Shown here one piece after another: positions 19,112 to 28,036 of a stretch of 34,976 nt of DNA. The notes beneath the pieces were generated by a model. The model worked only from the letters and a program-made list of their open reading frames with translations, searched no databases and was not told where the DNA came from. Position 1 is the first letter of the stretch, and each line of letters begins with the position of its first letter. The DNA lies in NCBI GenBank assembly GCA_024643345.1, contig JAHENB010000012.1, positions 56,596 through 91,571 on the forward strand, given 5' to 3'. This DNA comes from Maribacter sp. GTDB lineage: Bacteria; Bacteroidota; Bacteroidia; Flavobacteriales; Flavobacteriaceae. A program made the position numbers and the translations under genes.

Positions 19112-19291
19112 TTAAGCTTCTTGCGTAGAAACTAAGTGTTTAACTTTACCGATCATTCCAAGAATATTGGGCGAGTTCTCATGCTCCACTACCTGACCAA
19201 TTTTCCTAAGGCCCAAGGCTTCTAAAGTCCTCTTTTGGGTTTTCGGTTTTTTGATGCTGCTCTTAATCTGTGTTACTTTAATCTTTGCCAT
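19112..19291 (-). CDS. rpmD: 50S ribosomal protein L30
   Basis: L30 (uL30) is a small bacterial-type protein. The start chosen is the ATG at 19291, giving 59 residues that begin AKIKVTQIKSSIKKPKTQKR as in the family. An ATG two codons upstream (19297) is in frame and cannot be excluded. The KTLEALGLRKIG-like segment appears as RTLEALGLRKIGQVVEHENSP. It follows rpsE closely and precedes rplO by 14 bases. Confidence 0.95.
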   Translation of the reverse strand: MAKIKVTQIKSSIKKPKTQKRTLEALGLRKIGQVVEHENSPNILGMIGKVKHLVSTQEA

Positions 19292-19305
19292 AACCATTCT
19301 TGTTG

Positions 19306-19830
19306 TTATCCTTTAAAAACTTTTTCCAAAGAAACGCCCCTTTGGCGTGCTACCGTACCGGCATTCCTCAATTGAAGCAGTGCATCGAAGGTGGCCTTTA
19401 CCACATTGTGCGGGTTCGAAGAACCTTGGGATTTCGACAATACATCGTGCACCCCTACGGCTTCCAATACGGCCCTTACGGCACCACCGGCAATTACTCC
19501 GGTACCATGCGAAGCTGGTTGAATATATACCCGGGCACCCCCGAACTTCCCTTTTTGCTCATGTGGCAAGGTGTGTTTATCCAAAGGAATACGTATTAGG
19601 TTCTTTTTGGCATCCTCAATCGCCTTGGCGATGGCCGTGGCCACTTCTTTCGATTTGCCCAAACCATGTCCTACGACACCATGCTCGTCGCCTACCACCA
19701 CAATTGCCGAAAATCCGAAAGCCCTACCTCCTTTGGTCACTTTTGTAACGCGTTGTACGCCAACCAATTTATCCTTTAGCTCCAAACCTCCCGGTTTTAC
19801 AGTCTCTACGTTTTTGTATTTCTGGTACAT
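19306..19830 (-). CDS. rpsE: 30S ribosomal protein S5
   Basis: S5 (uS5) contributes to mRNA entry and decoding fidelity. The N-terminal double-stranded RNA-binding fold is seen as [42 protein letters not shown]. The C-terminal domain has [44 protein letters not shown]. The length of 174 is normal, with the C-terminal VSLEKVFKG. It lies 9 bases after rplR. Confidence 0.98.
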   Translation of the reverse strand: MYQKYKNVETVKPGGLELKDKLVGVQRVTKVTKGGRAFGFSAIVVVGDEHGVVGHGLGKSKEVATAIAKAIEDAKKNLIRIPLDKHTLPHEQKGKFGGARVYIQPASHGTGVIAGGAVRAVLEAVGVHDVLSKSQGSSNPHNVVKATFDALLQLRNAGTVARQRGVSLEKVFKG

Positions 19831-19839
19831 AAGTTTTAT

Positions 19840-20196
19840 TTAGAATTCTAGTCCCGCTTCCCTTGCGCCATCGGCCAAAGATTTCACACGACCGTGGTAT
19901 AAATTGCCTCCCCTGTCAAAAGCGACTTTATCAATGCCCGCTTTCTTGGCTTTCTCCGCAATGGCTTTTCCCACAAGGTTGGCCACTTCGGTCTTGGTGC
20001 CCTTCGCCTTTGCCAGCTCCTTATCCCTAGAGGAAACGGCCACTAAGGTCTTTCCTTCCCGGTCGTTGATGATTTGGGCATAGATTTCACTATTGCTCCT
20101 GAAAACGGACAGCCTTGGGCGGGATTCGGTACCGACCGAAACCTTTCGTATCCTTCTTCTAATTCTTTGTTTTCTTTGAATCTTTGACAATCCCAT
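19840..20196 (-). CDS. rplR: 50S ribosomal protein L18
   Basis: L18 (uL18) binds 5S rRNA with L5. The 118 residues show the basic N-terminus ([17 protein letters not shown]), [28 protein letters not shown], and the C-terminal segment [28 protein letters not shown]. All are typical. Confidence 0.98.
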   Translation of the reverse strand: MGLSKIQRKQRIRRRIRKVSVGTESRPRLSVFRSNSEIYAQIINDREGKTLVAVSSRDKELAKAKGTKTEVANLVGKAIAEKAKKAGIDKVAFDRGGNLYHGRVKSLADGAREAGLEF

Positions 20197-20206
20197 AATA
20201 CTATGA

Positions 20207-20749
20207 TTAAGCTGATTTACCTGCTTTTCTTCTCAATTGCTCGCCCACAAATTTGATTCCCTTTCCTTTGTACGGTTCAGGTTTGCGGAAAGATCGAATT
20301 TTGGCGGCTATCTGTCCCACCAACTGCTTATCGTGGGAAGTTAATTTTATAACGGGGTTTTTCCCTTTCTCCGATACGGTTTCAACCTTCACCTCCGGGG
20401 CAAGGTTCAGTATAATATTGTGGGAAAATCCAAGGGCCAAATCTAATTTTTGACCTTGGTTGCTGGCCCGATAGCCAACCCCTACCAATTCCAATTCTTT
20501 CGTCCATCCCTTGGACACCCCTTCCACCATATTCAAGATGAGCGAACGGTAAAGGCCATGTTTTGCCTTGTGTTCTTTTGAATCGGAAGGTCGGGTCACC
20601 CAGCCTTGTCCGTCTTCAATCTTGATCGCTACTTCTGAATATTCTTGGGAAAGCTCGCCCAATTTACCTTTTACGGTAATGATACCGTCGTTGATCTGGA
20701 TAGTGACTCCCTCGGGAATCGCGATTGGATTATTACCTATTCTTGACAT
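20207..20749 (-). CDS. rplF: 50S ribosomal protein L6
   Basis: L6 (uL6) lies near the sarcin-ricin loop and L7/L12 base. The 180 residues form two related halves. The start [17 protein letters not shown] and the C-terminal [24 protein letters not shown] are diagnostic. It is followed by rplR after 10 bases. Confidence 0.98.
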   Translation of the reverse strand: MSRIGNNPIAIPEGVTIQINDGIITVKGKLGELSQEYSEVAIKIEDGQGWVTRPSDSKEHKAKHGLYRSLILNMVEGVSKGWTKELELVGVGYRASNQGQKLDLALGFSHNIILNLAPEVKVETVSEKGKNPVIKLTSHDKQLVGQIAAKIRSFRKPEPYKGKGIKFVGEQLRRKAGKSA

Positions 20750-20768
20750 TTTCTACTTCTTTCTTCAA

Positions 20769-21167
20769 TTAGTAAACGTAGCACAGCACTTCGCCACCTA
20801 CATTATCTTGTTTGGCCTGTTTGCTGGTCATCACCCCGTGTGAGGTTGATACAATAGCAATACCTAGCCCGTTAAGTACCCTGGGTAAGGTTTCAGAACC
20901 GGTATATTTTCGCAGACCTGGCTTACTTACCCGCTGAATTTTTCGTATTACGGGCTCCTTGGTCACCTTATCGTATTTTAAGGCGATCTTTATCGTACCC
21001 TGGATGTCGTTGTCCTCGAATTTATAACTCAAAATATAGCCTTGATCGAACAATATTTTGGTGATTTCCTTCTTTAGGTTGGAAGCGGGGATTTCAACGA
21101 CCCTATGGCCCGCACTACTGGCGTTTCTGACCCTGGTTAAGTAATCTGCGATAGTATCTGTTACCAT
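20769..21167 (-). CDS. rpsH: 30S ribosomal protein S8
   Basis: S8 (uS8) binds the central domain of 16S rRNA and in enterobacteria represses the spc operon. The 132 residues begin with TDTIADYLTRVRNASSAGHR and contain the RNA-binding C-terminus VLNGLGIAIVSTSHGVMTSKQA, ending VGGEVLCYVY. A 90-base gap separates it from rpsN, wider than most gaps in this cluster. Confidence 0.98.
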   Translation of the reverse strand: MVTDTIADYLTRVRNASSAGHRVVEIPASNLKKEITKILFDQGYILSYKFEDNDIQGTIKIALKYDKVTKEPVIRKIQRVSKPGLRKYTGSETLPRVLNGLGIAIVSTSHGVMTSKQAKQDNVGGEVLCYVY

Positions 21168-21257
21168 TTTTCTTAATATTATGTTTTAGACCTGGGATTT
21201 TTAAGATGCCTCATCGTTTTAAATCGAAGGGGCCTTCCCGTTCTCCCGAATCCTTTT

Positions 21258-21527
21258 TTACCAACTGGCTTTTTTTACTCCTGGAATCAATCCTTGATTG
21301 GCCATTTCCCTAAACGTTACCCTTGAGATGCCAAAAGTTCTCATATAGCCCCTTGGTCTTCCGGTTAGCTTACAACGGTTGTGCATACGAACCGGCGAAG
21401 CGTTTTTAGGTAATTTCTGCAATGCCTCATAATCCCCGGCCGCTTTTAGCGCCTTGCGTTTTTCGGCAAACTTTTCAACTGTTTTTGCCCTTTTACGTTC
21501 ACGGGCCTTCATTGATTCCTTAGCCAT
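21258..21527 (-). CDS. rpsN: 30S ribosomal protein S14, zinc-free form
   Basis: S14 (uS14) is in the 30S head close to S3, S10 and S19. It is the 89-residue C- type: the segment [46 protein letters not shown] has one cysteine where the 61-residue zinc type has two CxxC pairs. The gene abuts rplE (one base between them). Confidence 0.97.
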   Translation of the reverse strand: MAKESMKARERKRAKTVEKFAEKRKALKAAGDYEALQKLPKNASPVRMHNRCKLTGRPRGYMRTFGISRVTFREMANQGLIPGVKKASW

Positions 21528-21528
21528 A

Positions 21529-22080
21529 CTAGTTCTTTTTAAAGGGTAATCCCAATTCTGTTAATAATGATTTCGCTTCTTTGTCGGTTTCTGCCGAGGT
21601 TACGAAAGTAATGTCCATCCCATTGATCCTATTGATCTTATCGATGTTGATTTCGGGAAAAATAATCTGCTCGGTAATGCCTAAACTATAGTTTCCCCTG
21701 CCATCGAACCCAGTGGCGCGAATGCCCTGAAAATCCCTTACCCTTGGCAGCGCACTGGTCACCAAACGATCTAGAAATTCATACATTCTTTCACCCCTCA
21801 AGGTTACTTTGGCTCCGATGGGCATGCCTTTTCTTAATTTAAAGGCGGCCACGTCTTTTTTCGAAATGGTCGATACCGCTTTTTGACCCGCTATGTTAGT
21901 GAGTTCATCAACCGCGTAGTCGATCAGCTTTTTGTCGGCCACAGCAGAACCTACACCTCTGCTCAACACAATTTTCTCAAGTTTCGGAACCTGCATGATA
22001 TTTTTATATCCAAATTCTACCTTGAGCGCATCTACGACGCGGTCTTTATATTCTTGTTTCAATCTTGCTACGTAAGCCAT
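21529..22080 (-). CDS. rplE: 50S ribosomal protein L5
   Basis: L5 (uL5) binds 5S rRNA in the central protuberance and contacts P-site tRNA. The 183 residues include [79 protein letters not shown] and [13 protein letters not shown]. It starts 2 bases after rplX. Confidence 0.98.
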   Translation of the reverse strand: MAYVARLKQEYKDRVVDALKVEFGYKNIMQVPKLEKIVLSRGVGSAVADKKLIDYAVDELTNIAGQKAVSTISKKDVAAFKLRKGMPIGAKVTLRGERMYEFLDRLVTSALPRVRDFQGIRATGFDGRGNYSLGITEQIIFPEINIDKINRINGMDITFVTSAETDKEAKSLLTELGLPFKKN

Positions 22081-22082
22081 AA

Positions 22083-22397
22083 CTAAATTACTTCATTGGA
22101 TTTCTTGGAAAACCTTACTTTCTTGCCATCTCTTACCTCAAAACCCACACGGGTGGGTTCGCCCGACTTGGCGTCGATCAAGGATAGATTGGAAATATGG
22201 ATCGGCGCTTCTTTTTTGATGATACCGCCCTGTGGGTTCTTTGCACTAGGCTTTTCGTGTTTGGACACCAAATTTGCGCCTTCAACAATGGCCTTGTTTT
22301 TTACCCTATCGACACTCATGATCTTACCTTCAACGCCTTTATGGTCGCCTGCGATAATTTTTACGGTATCTCCTGTTTTTATCTTTAACTTTTTCAT
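22083..22397 (-). CDS. rplX: 50S ribosomal protein L24
   Basis: L24 (uL24) is an assembly initiator with a KOW motif. The ATG at 22397 gives 104 residues beginning [21 protein letters not shown], the usual family start. A TTG three codons upstream (22406) is in frame but less likely. The KOW segment is [23 protein letters not shown], and [26 protein letters not shown] is conserved. Confidence 0.96.
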   Translation of the reverse strand: MKKLKIKTGDTVKIIAGDHKGVEGKIMSVDRVKNKAIVEGANLVSKHEKPSAKNPQGGIIKKEAPIHISNLSLIDAKSGEPTRVGFEVRDGKKVRFSKKSNEVI

Positions 22398-22406
22398 CTT
22401 GATCAA

Positions 22407-22775
22407 TTATAGTACCTCGGGGGCCAATGATACAATTTTCATGAACTGCTTATCACGTAATTCCCTGGCCACCGGACCAAAAACACGGGTTCCCCTCATT
22501 TCACCGGTTGGGTTCAAAAGCACGCAAGCATTATCATCGAAACGAATATAAGATCCATCGGGCCTGCGTACCTCTTTTTTGGTTCTTACCACCACAGCGG
22601 TAGAAACGGCACCTTTTTTAATGCCCCCGTTCGGAGTGGCTTCCTTCACGGCGACCACAATTTTGTCTCCGATCGAAGCATACCTTCTTTTGGTGCCTCC
22701 GAGGACACGGATGGTCAAAACTTCTTTTGCCCCGGTATTGTCCGCTACTTTTAGTCTAGATTCCTGCTGTAACAT
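22407..22775 (-). CDS. rplN: 50S ribosomal protein L14
   Basis: L14 (uL14) lies at the subunit interface and forms inter-subunit bridge B8. The length of 122 is exact for bacteria. It begins [19 protein letters not shown] and includes [42 protein letters not shown] and [27 protein letters not shown]. It is the first gene of the spc-type segment, directly after rpsQ. Confidence 0.98.
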   Translation of the reverse strand: MLQQESRLKVADNTGAKEVLTIRVLGGTKRRYASIGDKIVVAVKEATPNGGIKKGAVSTAVVVRTKKEVRRPDGSYIRFDDNACVLLNPTGEMRGTRVFGPVARELRDKQFMKIVSLAPEVL

Positions 22776-22777
22776 AA

Positions 22778-23035
22778 TTATTTAGCTCTTTCCAAAATTT
22801 CTACTAACCTCCAACACTTGGTCTTACTCATTGGACGGGTTTCCATGATTTTAACGGTATCCCCAATGTTGCAATCGTTTTTTTCGTCGTGCGCAACATA
22901 TTTCTTCGTTTTCAATACGAACTTACCGTACATGGGGTGCTTCACTCTCTTAACCTCTGCGACCACGATGGATTTTTCCATCTTGTCACTGGTCACCACA
23001 CCGATTCTTTCTTTTCTTAAGTTTCTTTTTTCCAT
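22778..23035 (-). CDS. rpsQ: 30S ribosomal protein S17
   Basis: S17 (uS17) is a primary 16S rRNA-binding OB-fold protein. The 85 residues include [70 protein letters not shown]. The spacing to rplN is 2 bases. Confidence 0.98.
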   Translation of the reverse strand: MEKRNLRKERIGVVTSDKMEKSIVVAEVKRVKHPMYGKFVLKTKKYVAHDEKNDCNIGDTVKIMETRPMSKTKCWRLVEILERAK

Positions 23036-23048
23036 AAAGCAGAACCAA

Positions 23049-23240
23049 TTATTGGTTATCCCGTTTTGTTAATTCCGTTGCCAATCGTGCCGCAGTTCTC
23101 CTGGCGTTCCTTATTTGAAGTGGGTTCTCCAAAGGGGTAACGAAATGCGCCATTTTTAAATCTGCGTGCTGTTTTCTGTATTCGGCAAGCTTTTCTATAA
23201 GCGATTCTACCGATAATTCTTTGATTTCCTTATTTTTCAT
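23049..23240 (-). CDS. rpmC: 50S ribosomal protein L29
   Basis: L29 (uL29) is a two-helix protein at the tunnel exit. The ATG at 23240 gives 63 residues, the family's usual length, starting [28 protein letters not shown] at 23252, immediately after the rplP stop, is in frame, but the purine-rich GGGAGG lies between it and the ATG and supports the ATG. The helix pair ends [16 protein letters not shown]. Confidence 0.95.
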   Translation of the reverse strand: MKNKEIKELSVESLIEKLAEYRKQHADLKMAHFVTPLENPLQIRNARRTAARLATELTKRDNQ

Positions 23241-23244
23241 GCTT

Positions 23245-23250
23245 CCTCCC
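23245..23250 (-). promoter_or_regulatory. Shine-Dalgarno-like sequence before rpmC
   Basis: On the minus strand GGGAGG sits 4 bases before the ATG at 23240, within TTGGGAGGAAGC. GGAGG is perfectly complementary to the usual anti-SD core. It starts just after the rplP stop codon, so the site falls in the 12-base gap between the two genes. I saw no comparable motif before the other cluster genes I checked. Confidence 0.6.
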
Positions 23251-23252
23251 AA

Positions 23253-23678
23253 TTAATTTTGATCCACGTAATCCCTTGCGACGATGAACTTCGTCTTCAC
23301 AGGTAATTTTTGCGCGGCAAGTCGCAAGGCCTCCTTTGCGATTTCCATGGAAACCCCTGCGATCTCGAACATAATTCTTCCCGGTTTTACTATGGCCACA
23401 AAATATTCCGGTGCACCTTTACCTTTACCCATACGAACCTCTAAAGGTTTTTTGGTAATGGGCTTATCTGGGAATATCTTGATCCATAACTGGCCTTCCC
23501 TTTTCATATATCTGGTTGCCGCGATACGGGCGGCCTCAATTTGTCTTGAGGTAATGAAACTTGAATCCAAGGACTTGATGCCGAACATACCGTTTGAAAG
23601 CTGGTGACCCCTCATCGAGATCCCCTTCATCCGGCCGGTTTGCATTTTACGAAACTTGGTTCTTTTTGGCTGTAACAT
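23253..23678 (-). CDS. rplP: 50S ribosomal protein L16
   Basis: L16 (uL16) helps form the A-site tRNA binding region. The 141 residues show [71 protein letters not shown] and [13 protein letters not shown]. The RMGKGKG loop, whose Arg is hydroxylated in E. coli, is intact. It lies 20 bases after rpsC. Confidence 0.98.
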   Translation of the reverse strand: MLQPKRTKFRKMQTGRMKGISMRGHQLSNGMFGIKSLDSSFITSRQIEAARIAATRYMKREGQLWIKIFPDKPITKKPLEVRMGKGKGAPEYFVAIVKPGRIMFEIAGVSMEIAKEALRLAAQKLPVKTKFIVARDYVDQN

Positions 23679-23698
23679 TTCTTTCTCTCTTTAAAAAA

Positions 23699-24418
23699 TT
23701 ACTTTCTGCGACGTTGTTTTCTTGGCCCGTCCTGTTTGTTTGAAGGACTCCCTTGGCCCGTAGACATTCCCACAAGAGGGGAAAGATCTCGCTTGCCATA
23801 CACATCGCCTTTCATGATCCAAACCTTGATTCCCAAACGCCCGTAGGTGGTGTGGGCCTCGTGCAGGGCATAATCGATATCGGCCCTAAAGGTCGAAAGC
23901 GGGACACGCCCTTCTTTATAGGATTCGGATCTTGCCATTTCCGCGCCGTTCAAACGCCCGGAAATCATTACTTTGATTCCTTCCGCGTTCATTCTCATTG
24001 CAGCGGCTATAGCCATTTTTATGGCCCTTCTAAATGATATCCGGCTTTCGATCTGACGTGCGATACTTGCGGCCACCAAATTGGCCTCTACTTCGGGCCT
24101 TTTAATTTCATGAATGTTGATCTGAACCTCCTTATTGGTGATCTTTTTCAACTCTTCCTTCAGTTTATCGACTTCCTGTCCTCCCTTACCGATGATGATT
24201 CCCGGACGCGCCGTGGTAACCGTAACGGTAATCAATTTCAAGGTACGTTCAATAATCACCCTTGATACGCTGGCCTTTGCCAAACGGGCATGGATATATT
24301 TTCTGATCTTGTCGTCTTCTGCCAGCTTATCGCCATAATCGCTACCACCATACCAGTTAGATTCCCATCCTCTGATGATTCCTAGACGATTCCCTATCGG
24401 ATTTGTTTTCTGTCCCAT
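23699..24418 (-). CDS. rpsC: 30S ribosomal protein S3
   Basis: S3 (uS3) lines the mRNA entry tunnel. The 239 residues begin [21 protein letters not shown] type II KH domain carries the GxxG loop as [17 protein letters not shown]. The C-terminal domain has [41 protein letters not shown] short basic tail ([12 protein letters not shown]) ends the protein. It starts 1 base after rplV. Confidence 0.98.
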   Translation of the reverse strand: MGQKTNPIGNRLGIIRGWESNWYGGSDYGDKLAEDDKIRKYIHARLAKASVSRVIIERTLKLITVTVTTARPGIIIGKGGQEVDKLKEELKKITNKEVQINIHEIKRPEVEANLVAASIARQIESRISFRRAIKMAIAAAMRMNAEGIKVMISGRLNGAEMARSESYKEGRVPLSTFRADIDYALHEAHTTYGRLGIKVWIMKGDVYGKRDLSPLVGMSTGQGSPSNKQDGPRKQRRRK

Positions 24419-24419
24419 T

Positions 24420-24827
24420 CTAGCTTGCTGTATTATTGTTAGATCCCAAAACCAAAGTCACATGGTTGGAACGTTTTCTGATCCTATGGGCCCTCCCTTG
24501 GGGTGCCGGGCGCAAACGCTTGAGCATTGTTCCTCCGTCTACCCTAATTTCCTGGACAAAAAGGTCGGCCTCTTCCACATTGGCGTCTTCATTTTTGGAC
24601 TGCCAGTTGGCGACTGCCGACAACAATAGTTTTTCCAAACGTCGGGAAGATTCTTTTGAATTGAATTTTAGGATGGCCAGAGCCTTTTCCACTTGCACGC
24701 CCCTGATCAAATCGGCTACCAATCGCATTTTTCTGGGCGAAGTAGGGCAGTCGTTCAATTTTGCAAAAGCGATCTGTTTTTTATCGGCCTTAATCTTTTC
24801 GGCCATTTGTCTTTTTCGAACTCCCAT
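24420..24827 (-). CDS. rplV: 50S ribosomal protein L22
   Basis: L22 (uL22) extends a beta-hairpin into the peptide exit tunnel. The 135 residues include [92 protein letters not shown], with the hairpin tip intact. An N-terminal extension of about 15 residues ([17 protein letters not shown]) precedes the core; an internal ATG at residue 8 is an alternative start. Confidence 0.97.
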   Translation of the reverse strand: MGVRKRQMAEKIKADKKQIAFAKLNDCPTSPRKMRLVADLIRGVQVEKALAILKFNSKESSRRLEKLLLSAVANWQSKNEDANVEEADLFVQEIRVDGGTMLKRLRPAPQGRAHRIRKRSNHVTLVLGSNNNTAS

Positions 24828-24830
24828 AGC

Positions 24831-25109
24831 TTACTTTTTTCCTTTATTCTTCGCACCGGCGTGACCCCTGAACGATCTTGTCGGTGAAAATTCTCCCAAT
24901 TTGTGCCCTACCATGTTCTCTGTCACATAAACCGGTACAAATTGCCTCCCGTTGTGGACCGCAATGGTAAAACCTACAAAATCGGGTGTTATCATTGAAG
25001 CCCTTGACCAAGTCTTGATCACCGTCTTTTTACCGGACGCTGCCCCTTGTTGGATTTTTTTATCCAAACTGTAATGAACGTAAGGTCCTTTTTTTAATGA
25101 ACGTGCCAT
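24831..25109 (-). CDS. rpsS: 30S ribosomal protein S19
   Basis: S19 (uS19) pairs with S13 in the 30S head and contacts A-site tRNA. The 92 residues begin [19 protein letters not shown] and contain [53 protein letters not shown]. The length and ends are normal. Confidence 0.98.
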   Translation of the reverse strand: MARSLKKGPYVHYSLDKKIQQGAASGKKTVIKTWSRASMITPDFVGFTIAVHNGRQFVPVYVTENMVGHKLGEFSPTRSFRGHAGAKNKGKK

Positions 25110-25122
25110 TTTTTTCTACTTT

Positions 25123-25947
25123 TTATTTCTTTCTACGTTCTATTATATACTTATTCGTGCTCTTGGTCTTGGAACGGGTCCTGTAGCCTTTGGCCGGAAT
25201 TCCGTTTCTAGATCTTGGATGGCCACCTGAGGCCCTTCCTTCCCCACCACCCATAGGGTGATCCACTGGGTTCATCGCTACCGGCCTAGTTCTTGGCCTT
25301 CTGCCCAACCATCGGCTTCTTCCCGCTTTACCGGATACCAATAATTGGTGGTCAGAATTGGAAACGGCTCCGATTGTCGCCATACATCCCGATAGGATCA
25401 ATCTGGTTTCCCCAGAAGGCATCTTTACGGTGACGTATTTTCCCTCCTTTGCCATCAATTGCGCAAAAGTACCTGCACTTCTAGCCATTACCGCCCCTTG
25501 ACCCGGACGCAATTCGATACAGGAGATGATGGTTCCCAAAGGGATTTCTATCAACGGCAAAGCATTTCCTATTTCAGGAGCCACATTGTTACCGGCAGAA
25601 ATCTCCTGACCTACTTGAAGCCCGTTCTGGGCAACGATATATCGCTTTTCACCATCGGTGTATTCCACCAATGCGATGAAAGCCGTTCTATTGGGATCAT
25701 ATTGAATAGACGCCACTGTGGCCGGCATATCCTGTTTGTCCCTTTTAAAATCAATGATCCGATACCTACGTTTATGACCCCCACCCTTTTGGCGTATGGT
25801 CATTTTTCCATGACTGTTTCTACCTCCCGACTTTTTTAACGGAGCAAGCAAGCTTTTCTCCGGCTTATCAGCTGTAATCGCGTCAAATCCGTTTACAACT
25901 CTAAATCGCTGTCCAGGAGTGATTGGTTTTAATTTTCTAACTGACAT
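25123..25947 (-). CDS. rplB: 50S ribosomal protein L2
   Basis: L2 (uL2) is needed for subunit association and the peptidyl-transferase region. The 274 residues show [55 protein letters not shown], and the highly conserved [25 protein letters not shown] near the C-terminus, with the key His in DHPMGGGEG. The final [17 protein letters not shown] is typical of Bacteroidota. Confidence 0.98.
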   Translation of the reverse strand: MSVRKLKPITPGQRFRVVNGFDAITADKPEKSLLAPLKKSGGRNSHGKMTIRQKGGGHKRRYRIIDFKRDKQDMPATVASIQYDPNRTAFIALVEYTDGEKRYIVAQNGLQVGQEISAGNNVAPEIGNALPLIEIPLGTIISCIELRPGQGAVMARSAGTFAQLMAKEGKYVTVKMPSGETRLILSGCMATIGAVSNSDHQLLVSGKAGRSRWLGRRPRTRPVAMNPVDHPMGGGEGRASGGHPRSRNGIPAKGYRTRSKTKSTNKYIIERRKK

Positions 25948-25956
25948 TTCTTGTCT

Positions 25957-26247
25957 TTATAGATTACTGTAAAAATCAATAGTATCACCTTCGGCAACAT
26001 CAACAATGGCCTTTTTCAAAGCATTGGTCTTTCCATGTTGTACACCGGTCTTGGTGAATTTCGTTTTTCTACTGGGCCCGTAATTCATGGTACGCACCTT
26101 GAGCACAGAAACACCATAAGTCGCCTCGACCGCATTTTTGATCTGGATTTTGTTCGCCCCGGTATCTACAACGAAACCATAACGATTGTACAACTCGCCA
26201 TAGGCGGTCATCTTTTCGGTTATAATGGGTTTTATCAACACACTCAT
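25957..26247 (-). CDS. rplW: 50S ribosomal protein L23
   Basis: L23 (uL23) sits at the tunnel exit and docks trigger factor and SRP. The 96 residues contain IKPIITEKMTAYGELYNRYGFVVDTGANKIQIKNAVEATYGVSVLKVRTMNYGP. The length is normal. It lies 7 bases after rplD. Confidence 0.97.
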   Translation of the reverse strand: MSVLIKPIITEKMTAYGELYNRYGFVVDTGANKIQIKNAVEATYGVSVLKVRTMNYGPSRKTKFTKTGVQHGKTNALKKAIVDVAEGDTIDFYSNL

Positions 26248-26254
26248 GATTTCT

Positions 26255-26884
26255 CTATTTTGTTAAATTCAATTCGAGGCCTTCCAAAGATCCTTCCAGA
26301 AGGACGATGTTATTGGCATTTAATATTTTGTAAGTGCTTAATTCTGAGCTGGTTATAACCTCAGAACGGTTCAAATTACGCGAAGCCAAATATACGCTAT
26401 TATTTGAATCGCCCAACACAAACAAAGATTTTTTGTTTTCAAGGCCCAATGACTTCAAAATCTGAACAAAATCCTTGGTTTTCGGAACTTCCAAATTGAA
26501 GTCTTCAAGCACCAGAATGGCATTCTCTTTTGACTTGATGCTCAAGGCCGATTTACGGGCCAAGCGCTTCAGGTTCTTGTTGAGTTTTTGGGTATAATCT
26601 TTTGGTCTAGGCCCAAAAATCCTTCCACCGCCCCTAAAGACAGGTGATTTGATACTTCCCGCACGAGCGGTACCGGTACCTTTTTGTTTTTTGATCTTTC
26701 TGGTACTGCCCGAAATTTCAGCACGTTCCTTTGATTTGTGGGTCCCTTGGCGCTGATGGGCCAAGTACTGTTTCACATCTAGGTAAACCGCATGGTTATT
26801 GGGTTCTATACCGTAAACAGCGTCTGAAAGCTCTACCTTCCTTCCTGTTTCCTTTCCTTTGATATCTAAGACTGCTACTTTCAT
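26255..26884 (-). CDS. rplD: 50S ribosomal protein L4
   Basis: L4 (uL4) reaches the peptide tunnel with an extended loop and, in enterobacteria, represses the S10 operon. The 209 residues include HAVYLDVKQYLAHQRQGTHKSKERAEISGSTRKIKKQKGTGTARAGSIKSPVFRGGGRIFGP, the tunnel loop, followed by RKSALSIKSKENAILVLEDF. The ATG shares one base with the rplC stop (TAATG), which suggests coupled translation. Confidence 0.98.
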   Translation of the reverse strand: MKVAVLDIKGKETGRKVELSDAVYGIEPNNHAVYLDVKQYLAHQRQGTHKSKERAEISGSTRKIKKQKGTGTARAGSIKSPVFRGGGRIFGPRPKDYTQKLNKNLKRLARKSALSIKSKENAILVLEDFNLEVPKTKDFVQILKSLGLENKKSLFVLGDSNNSVYLASRNLNRSEVITSSELSTYKILNANNIVLLEGSLEGLELNLTK

Positions 26885-27501
26885 TACTTCTCGATCGTTA
26901 TGTAAGCGTTGTTATGGCCAGGTACGGCTCCCTTCACTACGATAAGGTTCTTTTCAGGAACCACTTTTATAACCCTAAGGTTTTGAACGGTCACCCTTTC
27001 GCCACCCATTCTTCCGGCCATGCGCATGCCCTTGAACACCCTGGAGGGGTCAGAACCCGCACCGATCGATCCCGGTGCCCTTAATCGGTTGTGCTGCCCG
27101 TGTGTCGACTGCCCAACACCGGCAAAGCCATGGCGTTTTACGACGCCTTGGAAGCCTTTCCCTTTTGAAGTGCCGACCACGTCAACAAACTCCCCTTCCA
27201 CAAAAATGTCGACACCGATGGTGTCTCCCAATTTGTAATCCGCTTCAAAATACTTGAACTCGACGACTTTTTTCTTGGGAGAAGTGCCTGCTTTTTTGCT
27301 ATGGCCCGTTTCGGCCTTATTTGCACGCTTTTCTGCCTTGTCATCGAAACCAAGCTGAAGGGCACTGTACCCGTCGACCTCTTCGGTTCTGACTTGGGTA
27401 ACTACGCATGGTCCAGCCTGAATGACGGTACAGGGAATATTCTTCCCGTTCTCATCAAAGATGCTGGTCATGCCTACTTTTTTTCCTATTAACCCAGACA
27501 T
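26884..27501 (-). CDS. rplC: 50S ribosomal protein L3
   Basis: L3 (uL3) helps nucleate 50S assembly and reaches the peptidyl-transferase centre. The 205 residues start [37 protein letters not shown]. The central extension is seen as [60 protein letters not shown]. It is the first gene after the 219-base spacer that splits rpsJ from the rest of the S10 set. Confidence 0.98.
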   Translation of the reverse strand: MSGLIGKKVGMTSIFDENGKNIPCTVIQAGPCVVTQVRTEEVDGYSALQLGFDDKAEKRANKAETGHSKKAGTSPKKKVVEFKYFEADYKLGDTIGVDIFVEGEFVDVVGTSKGKGFQGVVKRHGFAGVGQSTHGQHNRLRAPGSIGAGSDPSRVFKGMRMAGRMGGERVTVQNLRVIKVVPEKNLIVVKGAVPGHNNAYITIEK

Positions 27502-27608
27502 TTGATTTAGTTTTTAGATTTTGTGGTTTTAGATTCCAATTTCGGAAACGATTACCATGAATCTGTTTATGAATTGTTTTACGCGTTCTTACTCTAAAAT
27601 TTTATTAC

Positions 27609-27641
27609 AAAAAAACAGGGCAAAGAAATCATCCAGCCCTG
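27609..27641 (-). terminator. terminator-like hairpin between rpsJ and rplC
   Basis: On the minus strand, CAGGGC (27641-27636) pairs with GCCCTG (27621-27616) across a 14-nt loop, followed by seven T (27615-27609). This is the form of an intrinsic terminator, here with a short 6-bp stem. It lies 80 bases after the rpsJ stop and about 110 bases before rplC. It could end the str transcript, partly attenuate it, or act as a conditional attenuator for the downstream cluster. Confidence 0.7.
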
Positions 27642-27720
27642 AATGTGTTCTTTTTACCGTTTTTCCCTCGCACGCGGCTCGGGACATGTCGTATAGATTG
27701 CCTCTGGCAACCTGTTCCCA
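27642..27720 (-). promoter_or_regulatory. structured spacer after rpsJ, candidate leader for the rplC operon
   Basis: Right after the rpsJ stop, the minus strand forms GGTTGCC-AGA-GGCAATC, a 7-bp hairpin with one G-U pair (27712-27696). A GGGA just upstream (27719-27716) could pair with TCCC at 27684-27681, or that TCCC could pair with a GGGA further down near 27667-27664. AACAGG at 27716-27711 is complementary to CCTGTT at 27619-27614, the 3' arm of the terminator-like hairpin. No consensus promoter for rplC was found here. Functional meaning is inference. Confidence 0.4.
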
Positions 27721-28026
27721 TCAGACTTTGATCTCTACTTCAACTCCGCTGGGCAGTTCCAATTTCATCAAGGCATCAATCGTTTTTGACGAAGAGCTAT
27801 AAATATCCAACAATCGCTTGTAAGAGCTCAACTCGAACTGTTCCCTTGATTTTTTGTTCACGTGCGGGGACCGCAACACGGTGAATATTTTTTTATGCGT
27901 TGGCAAAGGTATTGGCCCAGTGACCACCGCTCCGGTAGTTTTTACCGTCTTTACGATCTTCTCGGCAGATTTATCCACCAAATTGTGATCGTATGATTTT
28001 AGTTTTATTCTGATTTTCTGACTCAT
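27721..28026 (-). CDS. rpsJ: 30S ribosomal protein S10
   Basis: S10 (uS10) is a 30S head protein and, as NusE, a transcription antitermination partner of NusB. The 101 residues include [43 protein letters not shown] and the loop [28 protein letters not shown]. It follows fusA by 10 bases, placing it in the str group, in the slot where many bacteria have tuf. Confidence 0.98.
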   Translation of the reverse strand: MSQKIRIKLKSYDHNLVDKSAEKIVKTVKTTGAVVTGPIPLPTHKKIFTVLRSPHVNKKSREQFELSSYKRLLDIYSSSSKTIDALMKLELPSGVEVEIKV

Positions 28027-28036
28027 CTCTAAAATA

